Positions 30,069 to 39,518 of a stretch of DNA of 64,000 nucleotides are shown here, in pieces; the stretch's first letter is position 1; each line of letters opens with the position of its first letter. Where the stretch lies: the NCBI RefSeq assembly GCF_004345855.1, contig NZ_SLXN01000001.1, positions 434,001 to 498,000 on the forward strand. Direction: 5' to 3'. The translations under genes and the position numbers were made by a program. Source of the stretch: Sphingomonas sp. BK235. GTDB lineage: Bacteria > Pseudomonadota > Alphaproteobacteria > Sphingomonadales > Sphingomonadaceae. The notes below the pieces were generated by a model. That model made no database searches. It was given only the letters and a program-made list of their open reading frames with translations, and was not told where the DNA came from.

Positions 30069-30995
30069 GTGTCCCCGCTACCCTATGATGCCGGGGGTGC
30101 GGCCACCCCCGCGTTCGTCCTCGCCAGCCTCGATCCCGCCGGGGCGCTGGGCGCGCGCGAGGCGATCGCGCTGATCGGTGGCAGCATCACCGCACACCTC
30201 GCGCTCCCCGCCGCGTCCGAGGCGCTCGCCGCCTTGGAGGGCGCGCCCGTGATCGTGCTCGATCTCGCCGAGGCGGACGACGCGCTCGCGCACGACGTGG
30301 TCGCGTCGGTCGACACGCTCGCCGCGGCGCGCGCGTGGCGTGTCGTGGTGGCCTTGTCGGTCGCGCAGATCGATCCCGTCGTCGCCGCGCTGGGCGATCA
30401 GATCGGTGCGGTGCAACTGCTGTGCGCGCCCGAGCGTGCCGACTGGATCGGCGCGCTCGCAGTCGCGGCGGCGCGCGGGGAGGGCCGCGTCCGCGCGCCC
30501 GAGCATGATTCGGAACGGCTGGCGCGGCTGAGTGCCGAGGTCGCGCGTATCGCGGCGGTGCTCGCGCGGCTGGGCGAGAGCGAGGGCGCCGCCGGCCGGG
30601 CGGAGGAGCGCCGCTTCGCTTTCCATGCCGCGCCCGCCGCCGCGGTCGAGATCGACGCCGCGACGGTTCGCGACGTGCTGCGCGCGCGCCGGCTGCGCGA
30701 TCGGTTCTTCGGTGCGGGGCTGTTCGAGGATCCCGCCTGGGACATGCTGCTCGATCTCTATGCCGCACGGATGGAAGGCGTTCGTGTGTCGGTGTCGAGC
30801 CTGTGCATCGCGGCGGCGGTAGCGCCGACCACCGCGCTGCGCTGGATCACACGACTGACCGAGCGGCGGCTGCTCGCGCGCATGCCCGACCCGCGCGACC
30901 GCCGCCGCGTCTTCATCGGTCTGACCGACGAGGCGGTCAGCGCGATGCACGGTCATCTCGCCGCTCTGACCGACGCGCGACTGCCGCTGGCGTGA
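30069..30995 (+). CDS. MarR-like winged-helix regulator with receiver-like N-terminal domain
   Basis: 308-residue protein of unknown role. The N-terminal 140 residues alternate hydrophobic strands and helices (PVIVLDLAEADDALAHD resembles receiver strand 3 with its Asp), suggesting a degenerate receiver. The C-terminal part (about 195-305) is a winged helix: RLRDRFFGAGLFEDPAWDML, VSVSSLCIAAAVAPTTALRWI, DPRDRRRVFIGLTDEA. This last part is paralogous to the regulator at 32311. GTG 30069 is four bases after pntB, so it is probably the last gene of the pnt operon. Confidence 0.75.
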   Translation: MSPLPYDAGGAATPAFVLASLDPAGALGAREAIALIGGSITAHLALPAASEALAALEGAPVIVLDLAEADDALAHDVVASVDTLAAARAWRVVVALSVAQIDPVVAALGDQIGAVQLLCAPERADWIGALAVAAARGEGRVRAPEHDSERLARLSAEVARIAAVLARLGESEGAAGRAEERRFAFHAAPAAAVEIDAATVRDVLRARRLRDRFFGAGLFEDPAWDMLLDLYAARMEGVRVSVSSLCIAAAVAPTTALRWITRLTERRLLARMPDPRDRRRVFIGLTDEAVSAMHGHLAALTDARLPLA

Positions 30996-31092
30996 GCGCC
31001 CCGGCGCGACGCGCCATCGCACGGGCTCTTGCACGACGAGGCCGTCCGTGTAGAGCGGCGGCAACGGCAGGGCCCGAGCTGGCCCGCGCGCC

Positions 31093-31168
31093 GGGCGCTT
31101 AGCTCAGCTGGTAGAGCGGCTCGTTTACACCGAGTAGGTCGGCGGTTCGAACCCGTCAGCGCCCACCA
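31093..31168 (+). tRNA. tRNA-Val (anticodon TAC)
   Basis: 76 bases with encoded CCA. Acceptor GGGCGCT pairs with AGCGCCC; D-arm GCTC/GAGC with loop AGCTGGTA; anticodon stem GCTCG/CGAGT with loop TTTACAC, giving anticodon TAC; T-arm GGCGG/CCGTC with loop TTCGAAC. It reads valine GUA and GUG codons. No integrase or partial tRNA duplicate lies nearby, so there is no sign of an attachment site. Confidence 0.97.
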
Positions 31169-31257
31169 TGCCGTCACCGGCCCAATCGTTGCTTTCTCGC
31201 CGTACTTTCTGCACCTAACGCGACGGGGTGACGAGGGGCGAGCGGGGGGGCGAGCGG

Positions 31258-32307
31258 ATGAGCGGCATCGGCGAGGGGTTGGCGGAGCTGGGCCAGGGCG
31301 CCATGGCCGCGCTCGCGACCGAGCGGGCGGTCGCCGCCGACGGCCATACGCACGAGACCGTCTGTCTCAATTGCGCCACCCCGCTGATCGGGACGCATTG
31401 CCATGCCTGCGGGCAGGCCGCGCACGTCCACCGCACGCTCGGCGCGTTCTTCCACGATCTGCTGCACGGCGTGTTTCACTTCGAAGGGCGGGTGTGGCGC
31501 ACGCTGCCGCTGCTGGCGTGGCAGCCGGGACGATTGACGCGCGAATATATCGACGGGCGCCGCGCCAGCTATGTCTCGCCGATCGCGCTGTTTCTCTTCG
31601 GCATGTTCCTGATGTTCGCGGTGTTCCATGCGACCGGTGCGCCCGAGACCGCGGACGGCGCGCAGGTGCAGACCGTGGGCGAGGCGATCGCGCGCGGCGA
31701 CCGCCGCGTCGCCGCGCTGGAGCAGCGCCGCCGCGCCGCGCAGGGCGATCGGCGCGCGCTCGAGCGGATCGACGAGCGGCTGGCCGAGGAACGCGCCACG
31801 CTCAAGCTGCTCCACCGTCTCGATCCCGACGCGCCGAGTGCCGCGGCGGGGCAGGGCAACGGGCAGGACCAGGGCTTCAGCGACATCCCCACGCTCGACC
31901 ACGCGATCAGGAAGTTCCGCGCCAACCCCGACCTGGCGACCTACAAGATCCAGACCTACGCGTATAAATACAGCTGGGCGCTGATCCCGATCTCGGTGCC
32001 CTTCCTGTGGCTGCTGTTCCCGTTCAACCGGCGGTTCCGCTTCTACGATCACACCGTCTTCGTGACCTATTCGTTGTGCTTCATGACGCTGCTGGCGATC
32101 GCCGCGATGCTGCTCGGCGCGGTCGGGCTCGGCGGTGCGGCGGGGCTGCTGATGCTGCTTCCGCCCTGGCACATGTACCGCCAGCTGCGCGGTGCCTATG
32201 CGCTGGGCCGCGGCGGTGCGCTGGTGCGCACCGCGCTGCTGCTGCTCTTCGCGCTGCTGGCGCTGGGGCTGTTCTTCGTCATGATCATGGCGCAGACCAG
32301 CCTCTAG
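31258..32307 (+). CDS. DUF3667 membrane protein with N-terminal zinc ribbon
   Basis: 349 residues. The N-terminus has a four-cysteine knuckle, CLNCATPLIGTHCHACGQ (about residues 37-54), then DUF3667 features (HTLGAFFHDLLHGVFHF-like segment, WRTLPLLAWQPGRLTREYID) and a first membrane segment. A charged region predicted to form helices or coiled coil (about 140-190) precedes several C-terminal membrane helices. ATG 31258 was chosen because the upstream part is Arg/Gly-rich. Function unknown; such proteins are inner-membrane and common in Sphingomonadales and Xanthomonadales. Confidence 0.85.
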   Translation: MSGIGEGLAELGQGAMAALATERAVAADGHTHETVCLNCATPLIGTHCHACGQAAHVHRTLGAFFHDLLHGVFHFEGRVWRTLPLLAWQPGRLTREYIDGRRASYVSPIALFLFGMFLMFAVFHATGAPETADGAQVQTVGEAIARGDRRVAALEQRRRAAQGDRRALERIDERLAEERATLKLLHRLDPDAPSAAAGQGNGQDQGFSDIPTLDHAIRKFRANPDLATYKIQTYAYKYSWALIPISVPFLWLLFPFNRRFRFYDHTVFVTYSLCFMTLLAIAAMLLGAVGLGGAAGLLMLLPPWHMYRQLRGAYALGRGGALVRTALLLLFALLALGLFFVMIMAQTSL

Positions 32308-32310
32308 CTC

Positions 32311-32751
32311 CTAGCCGACCCAACTGCTGGCGAGATACAATTCCATCATCCGCCGCCCCTTGTCGCTGAGCGTCACCAGCGAGCGGCGACGGTCGTCGAC
32401 GTCGGCGCGGCGCATCACCAGCCCGCTCGCCTCGAGCTTGCCGAGGCAGCGCAGCGCGGTACTGGGCGGCACCGCCGCGCCGATACAGGCGCTCGACACC
32501 GGTACCAGCGTGTTGCGGCCATGGTGGATATAGAGGTCGAGCAGCATGTCCCAGGCCGCCTCGCCGAACAGATCGGTGCCGAACATCCGGTCGCGCGCGC
32601 GCCGTTCCTGATACATCAGCTCGGCGCGTTCGAGCAGCCCCGGGGCGGGCGCCGGTTGCTGCGCCTCCTTGGCGCGGAGCCGGTCGAGCAGCGCCTCGAT
32701 CTCACGGATCGCGCAGCCCAGCTCCTCGTGCGTCGCAGGCTCGTGTCTCAT
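32311..32751 (-). CDS. MarR-like winged-helix regulator
   Basis: 146 residues. An N-terminal helix (LGCAIREIEALLDRLRAKEA) is followed by the same winged-helix domain as the C-terminus of the protein at 30069: ARDRMFGTDLFGEAAWDMLL, VSSACIGAAVPPSTALRCLG, DVDDRRRSLVTLSDKG. The wing DxxDRRR is the MarR hallmark. Its targets are unknown. It is convergent with the DUF3667 gene (three bases between stops), and its start overlaps the end of the membrane-protein gene upstream by 50 bases. Confidence 0.85.
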   Translation of the reverse strand: MRHEPATHEELGCAIREIEALLDRLRAKEAQQPAPAPGLLERAELMYQERRARDRMFGTDLFGEAAWDMLLDLYIHHGRNTLVPVSSACIGAAVPPSTALRCLGKLEASGLVMRRADVDDRRRSLVTLSDKGRRMMELYLASSWVG

Positions 32752-33208
32752 CGGCCGCGCCCCGTCGCTGGAACGTCCAGTCGAACTCGCGCCCCCCCGC
32801 GCGCAGGCGGCGCCGATGCCGTATCACCCCGATCGCCAGCAGCAGCAGCCCCGGATAGGCCAGCCATGCCGCGACCCGCGTGTAGACGATCGGCAGCACC
32901 GCGGGATCGTAGGCGCGCACCCCATGGGTCGCGACGGTCAGCGCGTGGAAGGCGGTGAGATACAGCGGCCAGAAGCGGTCCGCGGTGAGGCTCACCGCCA
33001 CCAGCCCCGCCAGCAGCGCCGAGTCGACCGCCACCCGCTGCCACTCGACATGGACATAGGTGTAGCCCCTCACGTGCGGCAGCAGCGCGGAGGCGGTCGC
33101 CGCCAGCAACAGCAAGGCCGCCACCCAGCGCTCCGGCGCGCCGCCGCGCCGAAAGGCGTAGAGGCAGGTGCCCAAGAGCACCGCGGCGAAGACGAGCACG
33201 CGCGTCAT
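32702..33208 (-). CDS. Hypothetical multi-pass membrane protein
   Basis: 168 residues; I do not recognise a named family. Five hydrophobic segments are visible (for example VLVFAAVLLGTCLYAF, WVAALLLLAATASALL, LLAGLVAVSLTA, AYPGLLLLAIGVI). Small membrane proteins beginning with an arginine-rich loop after helix 1 (RRGGAPERW) recur in sphingomonads. Its 3' end overlaps the MarR-like gene by 50 bases in another frame; the last 20 or so residues are of low complexity, so the overlap is plausible but the exact end product is uncertain. Confidence 0.7.
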   Translation of the reverse strand: MTRVLVFAAVLLGTCLYAFRRGGAPERWVAALLLLAATASALLPHVRGYTYVHVEWQRVAVDSALLAGLVAVSLTADRFWPLYLTAFHALTVATHGVRAYDPAVLPIVYTRVAAWLAYPGLLLLAIGVIRHRRRLRAGGREFDWTFQRRGAADETRACDARGAGLRDP

Positions 33209-33253
33209 CGGCCGCTTTCCCGATATGGTTGATCACGATCGTACCGTCGCGGC

Positions 33254-33544
33254 TCAGCCGCGCGGCGCGAACGAGGGATCCTGCTTGTCGGTATCGCCGT
33301 ACAGCCGCACGTCGATCCCGCGCGCCTTGGCCAGCGCCTCGAGCAGGCGGTGCACGTCGGCGGTGGCGCCCTGCGCGGCGCTGATCTGGACCGCGACGTC
33401 GCTGATCCCGGCGCGGATCGACTTGCCGACGACGGGCGCGATATTCTGCTCGAGCCGCGCCTCGATGAGCGCCGCCATGAGTCGCCCGGTGACCGCGAAG
33501 GCGCGATCCTGCAGCACCTCGAGCTCGCGCAGCAACGTGGCCAC
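33254..33544 (-). CDS. Hypothetical protein (96 aa) after a membrane-tethered regulator
   Basis: No family recognised. It begins MATLLRELEVLQDRAFAVTG and is largely alpha-helical in appearance, with the central segment IEARLEQNIAPVVGKSIRAG and a charged end (VRLYGDTDKQDPSFAPRG). GTG 33544 was chosen because GAGG lies eight bases upstream; the frame is open further upstream but that part overlaps the regulator gene and has serine-rich shadow composition. It follows the regulator at 33570 on the same strand by 25 bases and may work with it. Confidence 0.65.
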   Translation of the reverse strand: MATLLRELEVLQDRAFAVTGRLMAALIEARLEQNIAPVVGKSIRAGISDVAVQISAAQGATADVHRLLEALAKARGIDVRLYGDTDKQDPSFAPRG

Positions 33545-33569
33545 CGCGGTGACCTCGGTCGAGACGCGC

Positions 33570-34073
33570 TCACCGCGCGAGCTGCGCGACGACGTCGCTG
33601 AGGGTGCGGACGAAGAGAGCGAAAAGACCGAAGCCGGTGACGAGTGCGAAAACGATGGCGCCGAGCCAGAAGAGGCGCTGAGCGATTGTGAGGTCATTAC
33701 CATCCCCGTTGCGGAACGGCAGCCGCAGCGGACCGGGGGCGTGTGGCGCCGACCGCGGCCCGGCCGCGGCGGCCGGTGCCGGTGCATCATCGCCCGGCGA
33801 CGACGGTTCTGCGTCGGGCCGCGGGGTGGGGTCGCCCACCGAGAAACGACCCCTCGTTTCCGGGTGGGCGGCCTCGTGCGCGGCCAGCGCGGCCGCGGCG
33901 GCGGGGCGGCCACCGACGTCGAGCAGCGCGGTCGCCTCGGTGAGATAGCCGCTGACCGTATTCTCGGAGATGGCGAGCGCGCGCGCGATCTCCTTCACGC
34001 GATAGCGCTGATGGTAGAGCCGAAGCGATTCCCGTTGCCGGGTCGTCAGTTTGGCGAATCGATCCGGCGACAT
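33570..34073 (-). CDS. LuxR-type HTH regulator with C-terminal membrane anchor
   Basis: 167 residues in an unusual order: an N-terminal LuxR/sigma-4-like HTH (LTTRQRESLRLYHQRYRVKE, IARALAISENTVSGYLTEA; about residues 9-48), a long Ala/Pro-rich linker (55-118) and one membrane helix near the end (about 132-155). It should be a membrane-tethered DNA-binding protein. The start at ATG 34073 places the HTH at the N-terminus; an ATG at 34109 would add 12 residues. It is divergent from the hybrid kinase at 34218 and upstream of a small helical gene. Confidence 0.8.
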   Translation of the reverse strand: MSPDRFAKLTTRQRESLRLYHQRYRVKEIARALAISENTVSGYLTEATALLDVGGRPAAAAALAAHEAAHPETRGRFSVGDPTPRPDAEPSSPGDDAPAPAAAAGPRSAPHAPGPLRLPFRNGDGNDLTIAQRLFWLGAIVFALVTGFGLFALFVRTLSDVVAQLAR

Positions 34074-34217
34074 GATCCAGGAGATGCGAGAAGCTGGTTG
34101 AGCTGTCATCAACCAAGATGCGCGCGAGGGTGCCGCGCTGGGAAGCCGCGCCGTCGGTTGCGGTAGATTGGCCGCCACCATCATGACTTATCCCGACGAT
34201 ATGGCTATCACGCCGGC

Positions 34218-37200
34218 ATGGCAGCCGACCAAGAGCCCGAAGCCGCGTCGATGCGGGCCGCCTTCCGCTCGCTCGATTGGTCGCGCACGCCGTTGGGGCC
34301 GCGCGCCGACTGGCCCGCCGCGCTGCGGACCACGGTGGAGATCATGCTCGCCTCGCGCTTCGCGATGTGCGCGGCCTGGGGGCCGGAGCTGACGTTCCTC
34401 TACAACGACGCTTATGCCGAGATGCTGGGGGCGCGGCACCCGGACGCGCTCGGCCGGCCGATGCGCACGGTCTGGCCCGAATTATGGGATCAGCTGACCC
34501 CGCTGATCGAGGCGGCGATGGCGGATCGCCCCGTGCTCGAGCGCGACCGTTATTTCCGCATGACGCGCAACGGCGTGCCCGAGGACACGTGGTGGAGCTT
34601 CTCCTACAGCGCGCTGCGCGACGACGACGGCGCGGTGGCGGGTTTCCTCGACGTCGCGCTGGACGTCACCGACAAGGTCCGCAACGAGCTGCGGCTGGCG
34701 GCCGAGAGCGAGCAGCTGCGCGCCAGCGAGACGCGCTTCCGCGCGCTCGTCGGGGCGCGCGCCGACGCGATCTATCGCATGAGCCCGGATTGGAGCGAGC
34801 TGCTCTCGCTCGACGGTGCGGGCTTCCTCGCCGACGCGCGCCGCCCCGCCGCCGATTGGGTCGCCACCTACATCCCGGCCGAGGATCAGGCGGTGGTGCG
34901 CGCGCAGTTCGACGCCGCGGTCGCGGCGCGCGCGCCGTTCGAGCTGGAGCATCGTTTCCGCCACGTCGACGGCAGCATCGGCTGGATCCAGTCGCGCGCG
35001 GTGCCGATCCTCGACGCCGCGGGCGCGATCGTGGAATGGTTCGGCAGCGCGGTCGATGTGACACGCGACCATGAATCGCGCGCCGCACTGGCGTCGAGCC
35101 GCGAGCAGCTCGAACTCGCCACGCGCGCCGCGCAACTGGGGCGGTTCGATTACTGGCCGCAGCGTGACCTGCTCGAATGGGATGATCGCTGTCGCGCGCT
35201 GTTCGGGCTCTCGCCCGGCACGACGGTGAGCTACGCGGGCAGCTTCGTCGCCGGCCTGCACCCCGACGATCGCGAGCAGGCCGTGGCCGCGGTCGCCGCC
35301 GCGCTCGCGCCGGACAGCTCGCGCCGCTTCGACACCGAATATCGCACTATCGGGATCGAGGACGGGATCGAGCGCCACGTCCACGCGCAGGGGCTCGCCT
35401 TCTTCGAGCGCGGCGTGGCGGTGCGGTTGATCGGCATGGTGCGCGACGTCACGGCGGATCGTCGCGGCGACGCAGCGCTGCGCCAGACCGAGGAGCGGCT
35501 GCGGCTGGCGGTGCGCGCCACCAATGACGCGATCTGGGACTGGGATCTGGTGTGCGACCACGTCCTGTGGAACGAGGCGCTGACCACCGGCTACGGCCAC
35601 CGTCCGGTCGATCTGCGTACCGACGGGGCGTGGTGGCTGGAGCGGGTCCATCCCGACGATCGCGCGCGCATCCACGCCGATATCCACGCGGTGATCGCGG
35701 GCAGCGGCAGCGACTGGGGCGCCGAATATCGCTTTCAACGCGGCGACGGCGGCTATGCGGACGTTCGCGACCGCGGCTATGTCATCCGCGACGCGGCCGG
35801 GCGCGCGGTGCGGATGATCGGCGCGATGCTCGACCAGACCGAGCGCAAGGAGGTCGAGCGCTCGCTCGAGCGGACCAAGGAGGGGCTGGAGGTCGCGGTC
35901 GCCGAGCGCACGCGCGAGCGCGACCAGATGTGGCGGATTACCCCTGACCTGCTGTGCGTCGCGGGGATCGACGGTCGCGTCCGCGAGACCAACCCGGCCT
36001 GGACCGAGGTGCTGGGCTGGCAGGCGAGCGAAATGGCGGGGCGCTCCTTCCTCGACTTCGTCCATCCCGACGACCAGGCCGCGACCGTCGCGGCGCTGGC
36101 GGCGATGCGCGCGGGCGAGAGCGTGTTCGGCTTCGAGAACCGCTATCGCGCGCGCGACGGCCAGTATCGCTGGTTCAGCTGGAATGCGGTGCCGCGCGAC
36201 GCGCTGATCTATGCGGTGGTGCGCGACGTCACCGCGGCGCACGCGCAGGCCGAGGCGCTCGCCAAGGCCGAGGAACAGCTGCGGCAGAGCCAGAAGATGG
36301 AGGCGGTGGGCCAGCTCACCGGTGGAATCGCCCATGATTTCAACAACATGCTCACCGGCGTTATCGGCAGCCTGGAGCTGCTGCGCCGTTATGTCGCCGA
36401 AGGCCGCAGCGACCGCGTCGATCGCTACATCGACGCGGCGACCAGCTCGGCCCAGCGCGCCGCGGGGCTGACCCAACGGCTGCTGGCCTTCTCGCGGCGC
36501 CAGTCGCTCGACGTCCAGGCGGTGGACGTCAATCGCGTCGTGCTCGGTGTCGAGGAGCTGCTGCGCCGCACCTTGGGCGAGCATATCGCGCTGACCTTGG
36601 GGCTCGATCCGGCGGTGTGGCACGCCACCACCGATGCCAACCAGCTCGAGAGCGCGCTGCTCAACCTCGCGATCAACGCGCGCGATGCCATGCCCGCGGG
36701 CGGGACGCTGACGATCGCGACCGCCGCCGCCACGCTCGATGCGGCGGCGGGGGCGGGGATGGCCGAGTTCGCGCCGGGCGACTACGTCGCGGTGAGCGTG
36801 TCCGACACCGGCACGGGCATGGCCGCCGAGGTGATCGCCAAGGCGTTCGACCCCTTCTTCACCACCAAGCCGATCGGGCAGGGGACGGGGCTGGGGCTGT
36901 CGATGATCTACGGCTTCGCGCGTCAGACCGGCGGTCACGCGCGGATCGCCTCGACCCTGGGCGAGGGATCGACGGTGACGCTGTATCTGCCGCGCGCACG
37001 CGAGGCGGCCCGTCCGTCGACCGAGCCGCGCGCGATCGGCGTGCGCGCCCGCGCCGGCGAGCAGGTGATGGTGGTGGAGGACGATCCCGCGGTGCGGATG
37101 CTCGTCGTCGACGTGCTGGAGGGGCTCGGCTACGGCGTGCTCCAGGCGGTGGACGGGCAGGAGGCGGTGGCGCTGCTGGAGCGGCGGCCGCCGATCGCGC

Positions 37201-37433
37201 TGCTCGTCTCCGACGTCGGGCTCCCGGGGCTCAACGGCCGTCAGGTCGCGGCCCGCGCGCGCGCGCAGATGCCCGAGCTGAAGGTGCTGTTCGTGACGGG
37301 CTATGCCGAGGAAGCGCTGGTCCGCTCGGGCTTTCTCGATCCCGGCATGGACATGATCGCCAAGCCGTTCGACATCGATGCGCTGGCGGCCAAGATCGCG
37401 TCGATGCTGGGGCACCATCCGGTCGACGCCTGA
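34218..37433 (+). CDS. Hybrid sensor histidine kinase with five PAS domains and a receiver
   Basis: 1071 residues with no membrane segment, so probably cytoplasmic. About five PAS/PAC modules (roughly 15-155, 170-290, 300-415, 425-545 and 565-690) precede a dimerisation/phosphoacceptor domain with His706 in [13 protein letters not shown], an ATPase domain with [17 protein letters not shown] and [13 protein letters not shown], and a C-terminal receiver with phospho-Asp999 in [13 protein letters not shown]. The PAS array could sense light, redox or small ligands, but no cofactor residue was identified. There is no cognate output regulator next to it apart from the divergent HTH gene. Confidence 0.92.
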   Translation: MAADQEPEAASMRAAFRSLDWSRTPLGPRADWPAALRTTVEIMLASRFAMCAAWGPELTFLYNDAYAEMLGARHPDALGRPMRTVWPELWDQLTPLIEAAMADRPVLERDRYFRMTRNGVPEDTWWSFSYSALRDDDGAVAGFLDVALDVTDKVRNELRLAAESEQLRASETRFRALVGARADAIYRMSPDWSELLSLDGAGFLADARRPAADWVATYIPAEDQAVVRAQFDAAVAARAPFELEHRFRHVDGSIGWIQSRAVPILDAAGAIVEWFGSAVDVTRDHESRAALASSREQLELATRAAQLGRFDYWPQRDLLEWDDRCRALFGLSPGTTVSYAGSFVAGLHPDDREQAVAAVAAALAPDSSRRFDTEYRTIGIEDGIERHVHAQGLAFFERGVAVRLIGMVRDVTADRRGDAALRQTEERLRLAVRATNDAIWDWDLVCDHVLWNEALTTGYGHRPVDLRTDGAWWLERVHPDDRARIHADIHAVIAGSGSDWGAEYRFQRGDGGYADVRDRGYVIRDAAGRAVRMIGAMLDQTERKEVERSLERTKEGLEVAVAERTRERDQMWRITPDLLCVAGIDGRVRETNPAWTEVLGWQASEMAGRSFLDFVHPDDQAATVAALAAMRAGESVFGFENRYRARDGQYRWFSWNAVPRDALIYAVVRDVTAAHAQAEALAKAEEQLRQSQKMEAVGQLTGGIAHDFNNMLTGVIGSLELLRRYVAEGRSDRVDRYIDAATSSAQRAAGLTQRLLAFSRRQSLDVQAVDVNRVVLGVEELLRRTLGEHIALTLGLDPAVWHATTDANQLESALLNLAINARDAMPAGGTLTIATAAATLDAAAGAGMAEFAPGDYVAVSVSDTGTGMAAEVIAKAFDPFFTTKPIGQGTGLGLSMIYGFARQTGGHARIASTLGEGSTVTLYLPRAREAARPSTEPRAIGVRARAGEQVMVVEDDPAVRMLVVDVLEGLGYGVLQAVDGQEAVALLERRPPIALLVSDVGLPGLNGRQVAARARAQMPELKVLFVTGYAEEALVRSGFLDPGMDMIAKPFDIDALAAKIASMLGHHPVDA

Positions 37434-37454
37434 GCACGGCCGGGAGGCGGCAGC

Positions 37455-38399
37455 TCAGTCGATCGCCGCGACCACCCCGGCCCAGGCGGCGATCTCGTCG
37501 TCGGCGTGGCGTTCCACCTCCAGCGCACCCGCGCTGGCGCGGGCGAGGTCGATCTCGGCCGAGCCCTCCCATTCCCAGGTGGCGTTGCCGTGGAGCGTCA
37601 CCATGCCCGCCGCGGTGGCGCGCGCGCGCACCAGCCCGCCGCGATTGTAGACGGTGACGTCGCGATCGAAGGCGATCCGTCCCGTCAGCCCGGCGGCATA
37701 GGTGGAGGCCGCCATCGCGCTGCCGCAGCTGTCGGTGAGGCCGACGCCGCGCTCGAAGGTGCGGACGTACAGCGCATCCGCCGCGCGGCGCTCGACGAAG
37801 GAGACGTTGGCGCGCCGCGGCAGCCACGCCGGGGCGGCCTCGCAGGCGCTGCCGACCGCGACCAGCTCGGCCTCGTCGACCGAATCGACGAAGGCGACCA
37901 GATGCGGATTGGGCATCGCCACCGCGGTGAAGCGCCGCGTGCTGGGCAGCGGCGGCACCGCCGCGTCGACGATCCGCGCGGGCGCGTCGTGCAGCGGCCA
38001 GGCGGCGGCGTCGAGCGAGGCGGGGCCGGCGGTCTCCGCCACGGTATAGACACCCGGGGCGAGCGGCGCGGCGCGCTCCACCTCGGCGTAGCTGGTCTTG
38101 AGCCGTACCGTCGCGCGGTCGATCCCCAGCGCGGCGAAGCCCGCGCGCGCGACGCAGCGCAGGCCGTTGAGGCACGTCTCGGCCTCGCTGCCGTCGCTGT
38201 TGAACATCCGCATCCCGAAGGCGGCACGCGCGTCGCCCGCGGTGAGCACGAGCAGCCCGTCACCCCCGACCGGCCCGGCGCGATCCGCCAGCGCGCGGGC
38301 CACCGCCGACCATGCTGCCTCGTCGAGCGCGAGCGCGCGCCCGTCGATCAGCGGGAAATCGTTGCCGGAGCCGTGACATTTGATGAAGCGCAGCCGCAT
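37455..38399 (-). CDS. dapF: Diaminopimelate epimerase family protein, atypical
   Basis: 314 residues with the DapF two-lobed fold. Both catalytic cysteines are retained: Cys76 in MFNSDGSEAETCLNGLRC and Cys225 in ERGVGLTDSCGSAMAAS. The surroundings differ from typical DapF, where CGNG and ACGT/SGA are usual; here CLNG and SCGSAMAAS occur. It may be the lysine/peptidoglycan enzyme or a paralogous amino acid racemase. It follows the DUF6456 gene by 26 bases on the same strand and converges on the hybrid kinase. Confidence 0.8.
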   Translation of the reverse strand: MRLRFIKCHGSGNDFPLIDGRALALDEAAWSAVARALADRAGPVGGDGLLVLTAGDARAAFGMRMFNSDGSEAETCLNGLRCVARAGFAALGIDRATVRLKTSYAEVERAAPLAPGVYTVAETAGPASLDAAAWPLHDAPARIVDAAVPPLPSTRRFTAVAMPNPHLVAFVDSVDEAELVAVGSACEAAPAWLPRRANVSFVERRAADALYVRTFERGVGLTDSCGSAMAASTYAAGLTGRIAFDRDVTVYNRGGLVRARATAAGMVTLHGNATWEWEGSAEIDLARASAGALEVERHADDEIAAWAGVVAAID

Positions 38400-38425
38400 C
38401 GCGCCTATCTGTTGCGCGCGCTGCG

Positions 38426-38896
38426 TCAGGGCAAGCGGTAATGATCCGCGAGCCGGTCGAGCGCGAGCGACAGCACCAGTCGGCCGCTGCGCGCGGGCCA
38501 GTCGAGCGCGCGTTCACTGTCGGGGAGTGACTCGCCCGCGCAGACCACGCGCCACAGGATATCGGCCAGACCGCGACCCGAGTCGGCGATGGCGGCGTCG
38601 AAGCGCCGCTTGGCCGCGACGCACGCCTCGGTCGGGTGCATCGACTCTGCGGTGCCGCCGTCGACCCGCGGCACCCAGCGCATCGTCACCGCGGGCGCCA
38701 GCGCGGCCCGCTCGTAATCGGCGCGGAGCCGCTCGCCTGCCTCGTTCTGGCGCGCGTCGATCAACCCTCGCGCCGCCAGCCAGGACAACGGCGACTCGCG
38801 CCGGTTGACGGTGACGGTGCGCCCGCGACGGGCGCCGCCGGCCACCGCGCCGCGGCGGCCCTGACCGTCGATCACCTGTTCCACCAGATCCCGCAT
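38426..38896 (-). CDS. DUF6456 domain-containing protein
   Basis: 156 residues. The conserved part begins RRESPLSWLAARGLIDARQN and continues EAGERLRADYERAALAPAVT, followed by a helical segment ending ALDRLADHYRLP, matching the DUF6456 family, whose alphaproteobacterial members are thought to be DNA-associated but are poorly characterised. ATG 38896 follows AGGAGA. It is divergent from folA and upstream of dapF. Confidence 0.8.
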   Translation of the reverse strand: MRDLVEQVIDGQGRRGAVAGGARRGRTVTVNRRESPLSWLAARGLIDARQNEAGERLRADYERAALAPAVTMRWVPRVDGGTAESMHPTEACVAAKRRFDAAIADSGRGLADILWRVVCAGESLPDSERALDWPARSGRLVLSLALDRLADHYRLP

Positions 38897-38999
38897 GTCC
38901 GCATCTCCTGCCGTGCAGCGCGCGCGTCGCAGAAGTTGGACGACGTAGGACAGCGTCGCCGTGGCTGGATCGCGCGCGCGGCGCGGGGTAGGGCGCGGC

Positions 39000-39479
39000 A
39001 TGATCACCTTCGTGCTCGCGCGCGCCGACAACGGCGTCATCGGTGTCGACGGTCGGTTGCCCTGGCACCTCCCCGCCGATCTCCGGCGCTTCAAGGCGCT
39101 GACGATGGGACAGGCGATGGTGATGGGGCGCAAGACCTTCGAAAGCTTCCCCGCGCCGCTGCCCGGCCGCCGCCATGTCGTGCTCACGCGTGACCCGATG
39201 TGGCGGGCTGAAGGCGCCGAGGTGGCGCATACGCCCGACGCCGCGCTCGCGCTCGCGCGCGGCGGCGACCCGGACGCGCGCGTCGCGGTGATCGGCGGCG
39301 CCGAGATCTTCGCGCTGCTGCGCGACCGCGCCGATCGTGTCGAGCTCACCGAGGTCCATGCCGAACCCGCGGGCGACGCGATCGTGCCGGCCTTCACCGG
39401 CTGGCGCGAGCTGGCGCGCGAGTCGCACGCGGTCGAGGGCGAGCGTCCCGCCTACGACTTCGTCACGCTGGCACGGTGA
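39000..39479 (+). CDS. folA: Dihydrofolate reductase
   Basis: Reduces dihydrofolate to tetrahydrofolate with NADPH; trimethoprim target. 159 residues, the family length. Conserved segments are LARADNGVIGVDGRLPWHLP (active site), MVMGRKTFESFP, RRHVVLTRD and VAVIGGAEIFALL. The ATG at 39000 gives the standard N-terminus MITFVLAR. It is followed by ribF after 39 bases. Confidence 0.95.
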   Translation: MITFVLARADNGVIGVDGRLPWHLPADLRRFKALTMGQAMVMGRKTFESFPAPLPGRRHVVLTRDPMWRAEGAEVAHTPDAALALARGGDPDARVAVIGGAEIFALLRDRADRVELTEVHAEPAGDAIVPAFTGWRELARESHAVEGERPAYDFVTLAR

Positions 39480-39518
39480 CGCTGGCACCGCGCCGGCCGA
39501 GCCGCTAAGGCGCCGCGC

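Noticed and set aside
31093..31168. tRNA-Val as a possible integration site
   Set aside because: No integrase, no duplicated tRNA 3' end and no composition change follow the tRNA.
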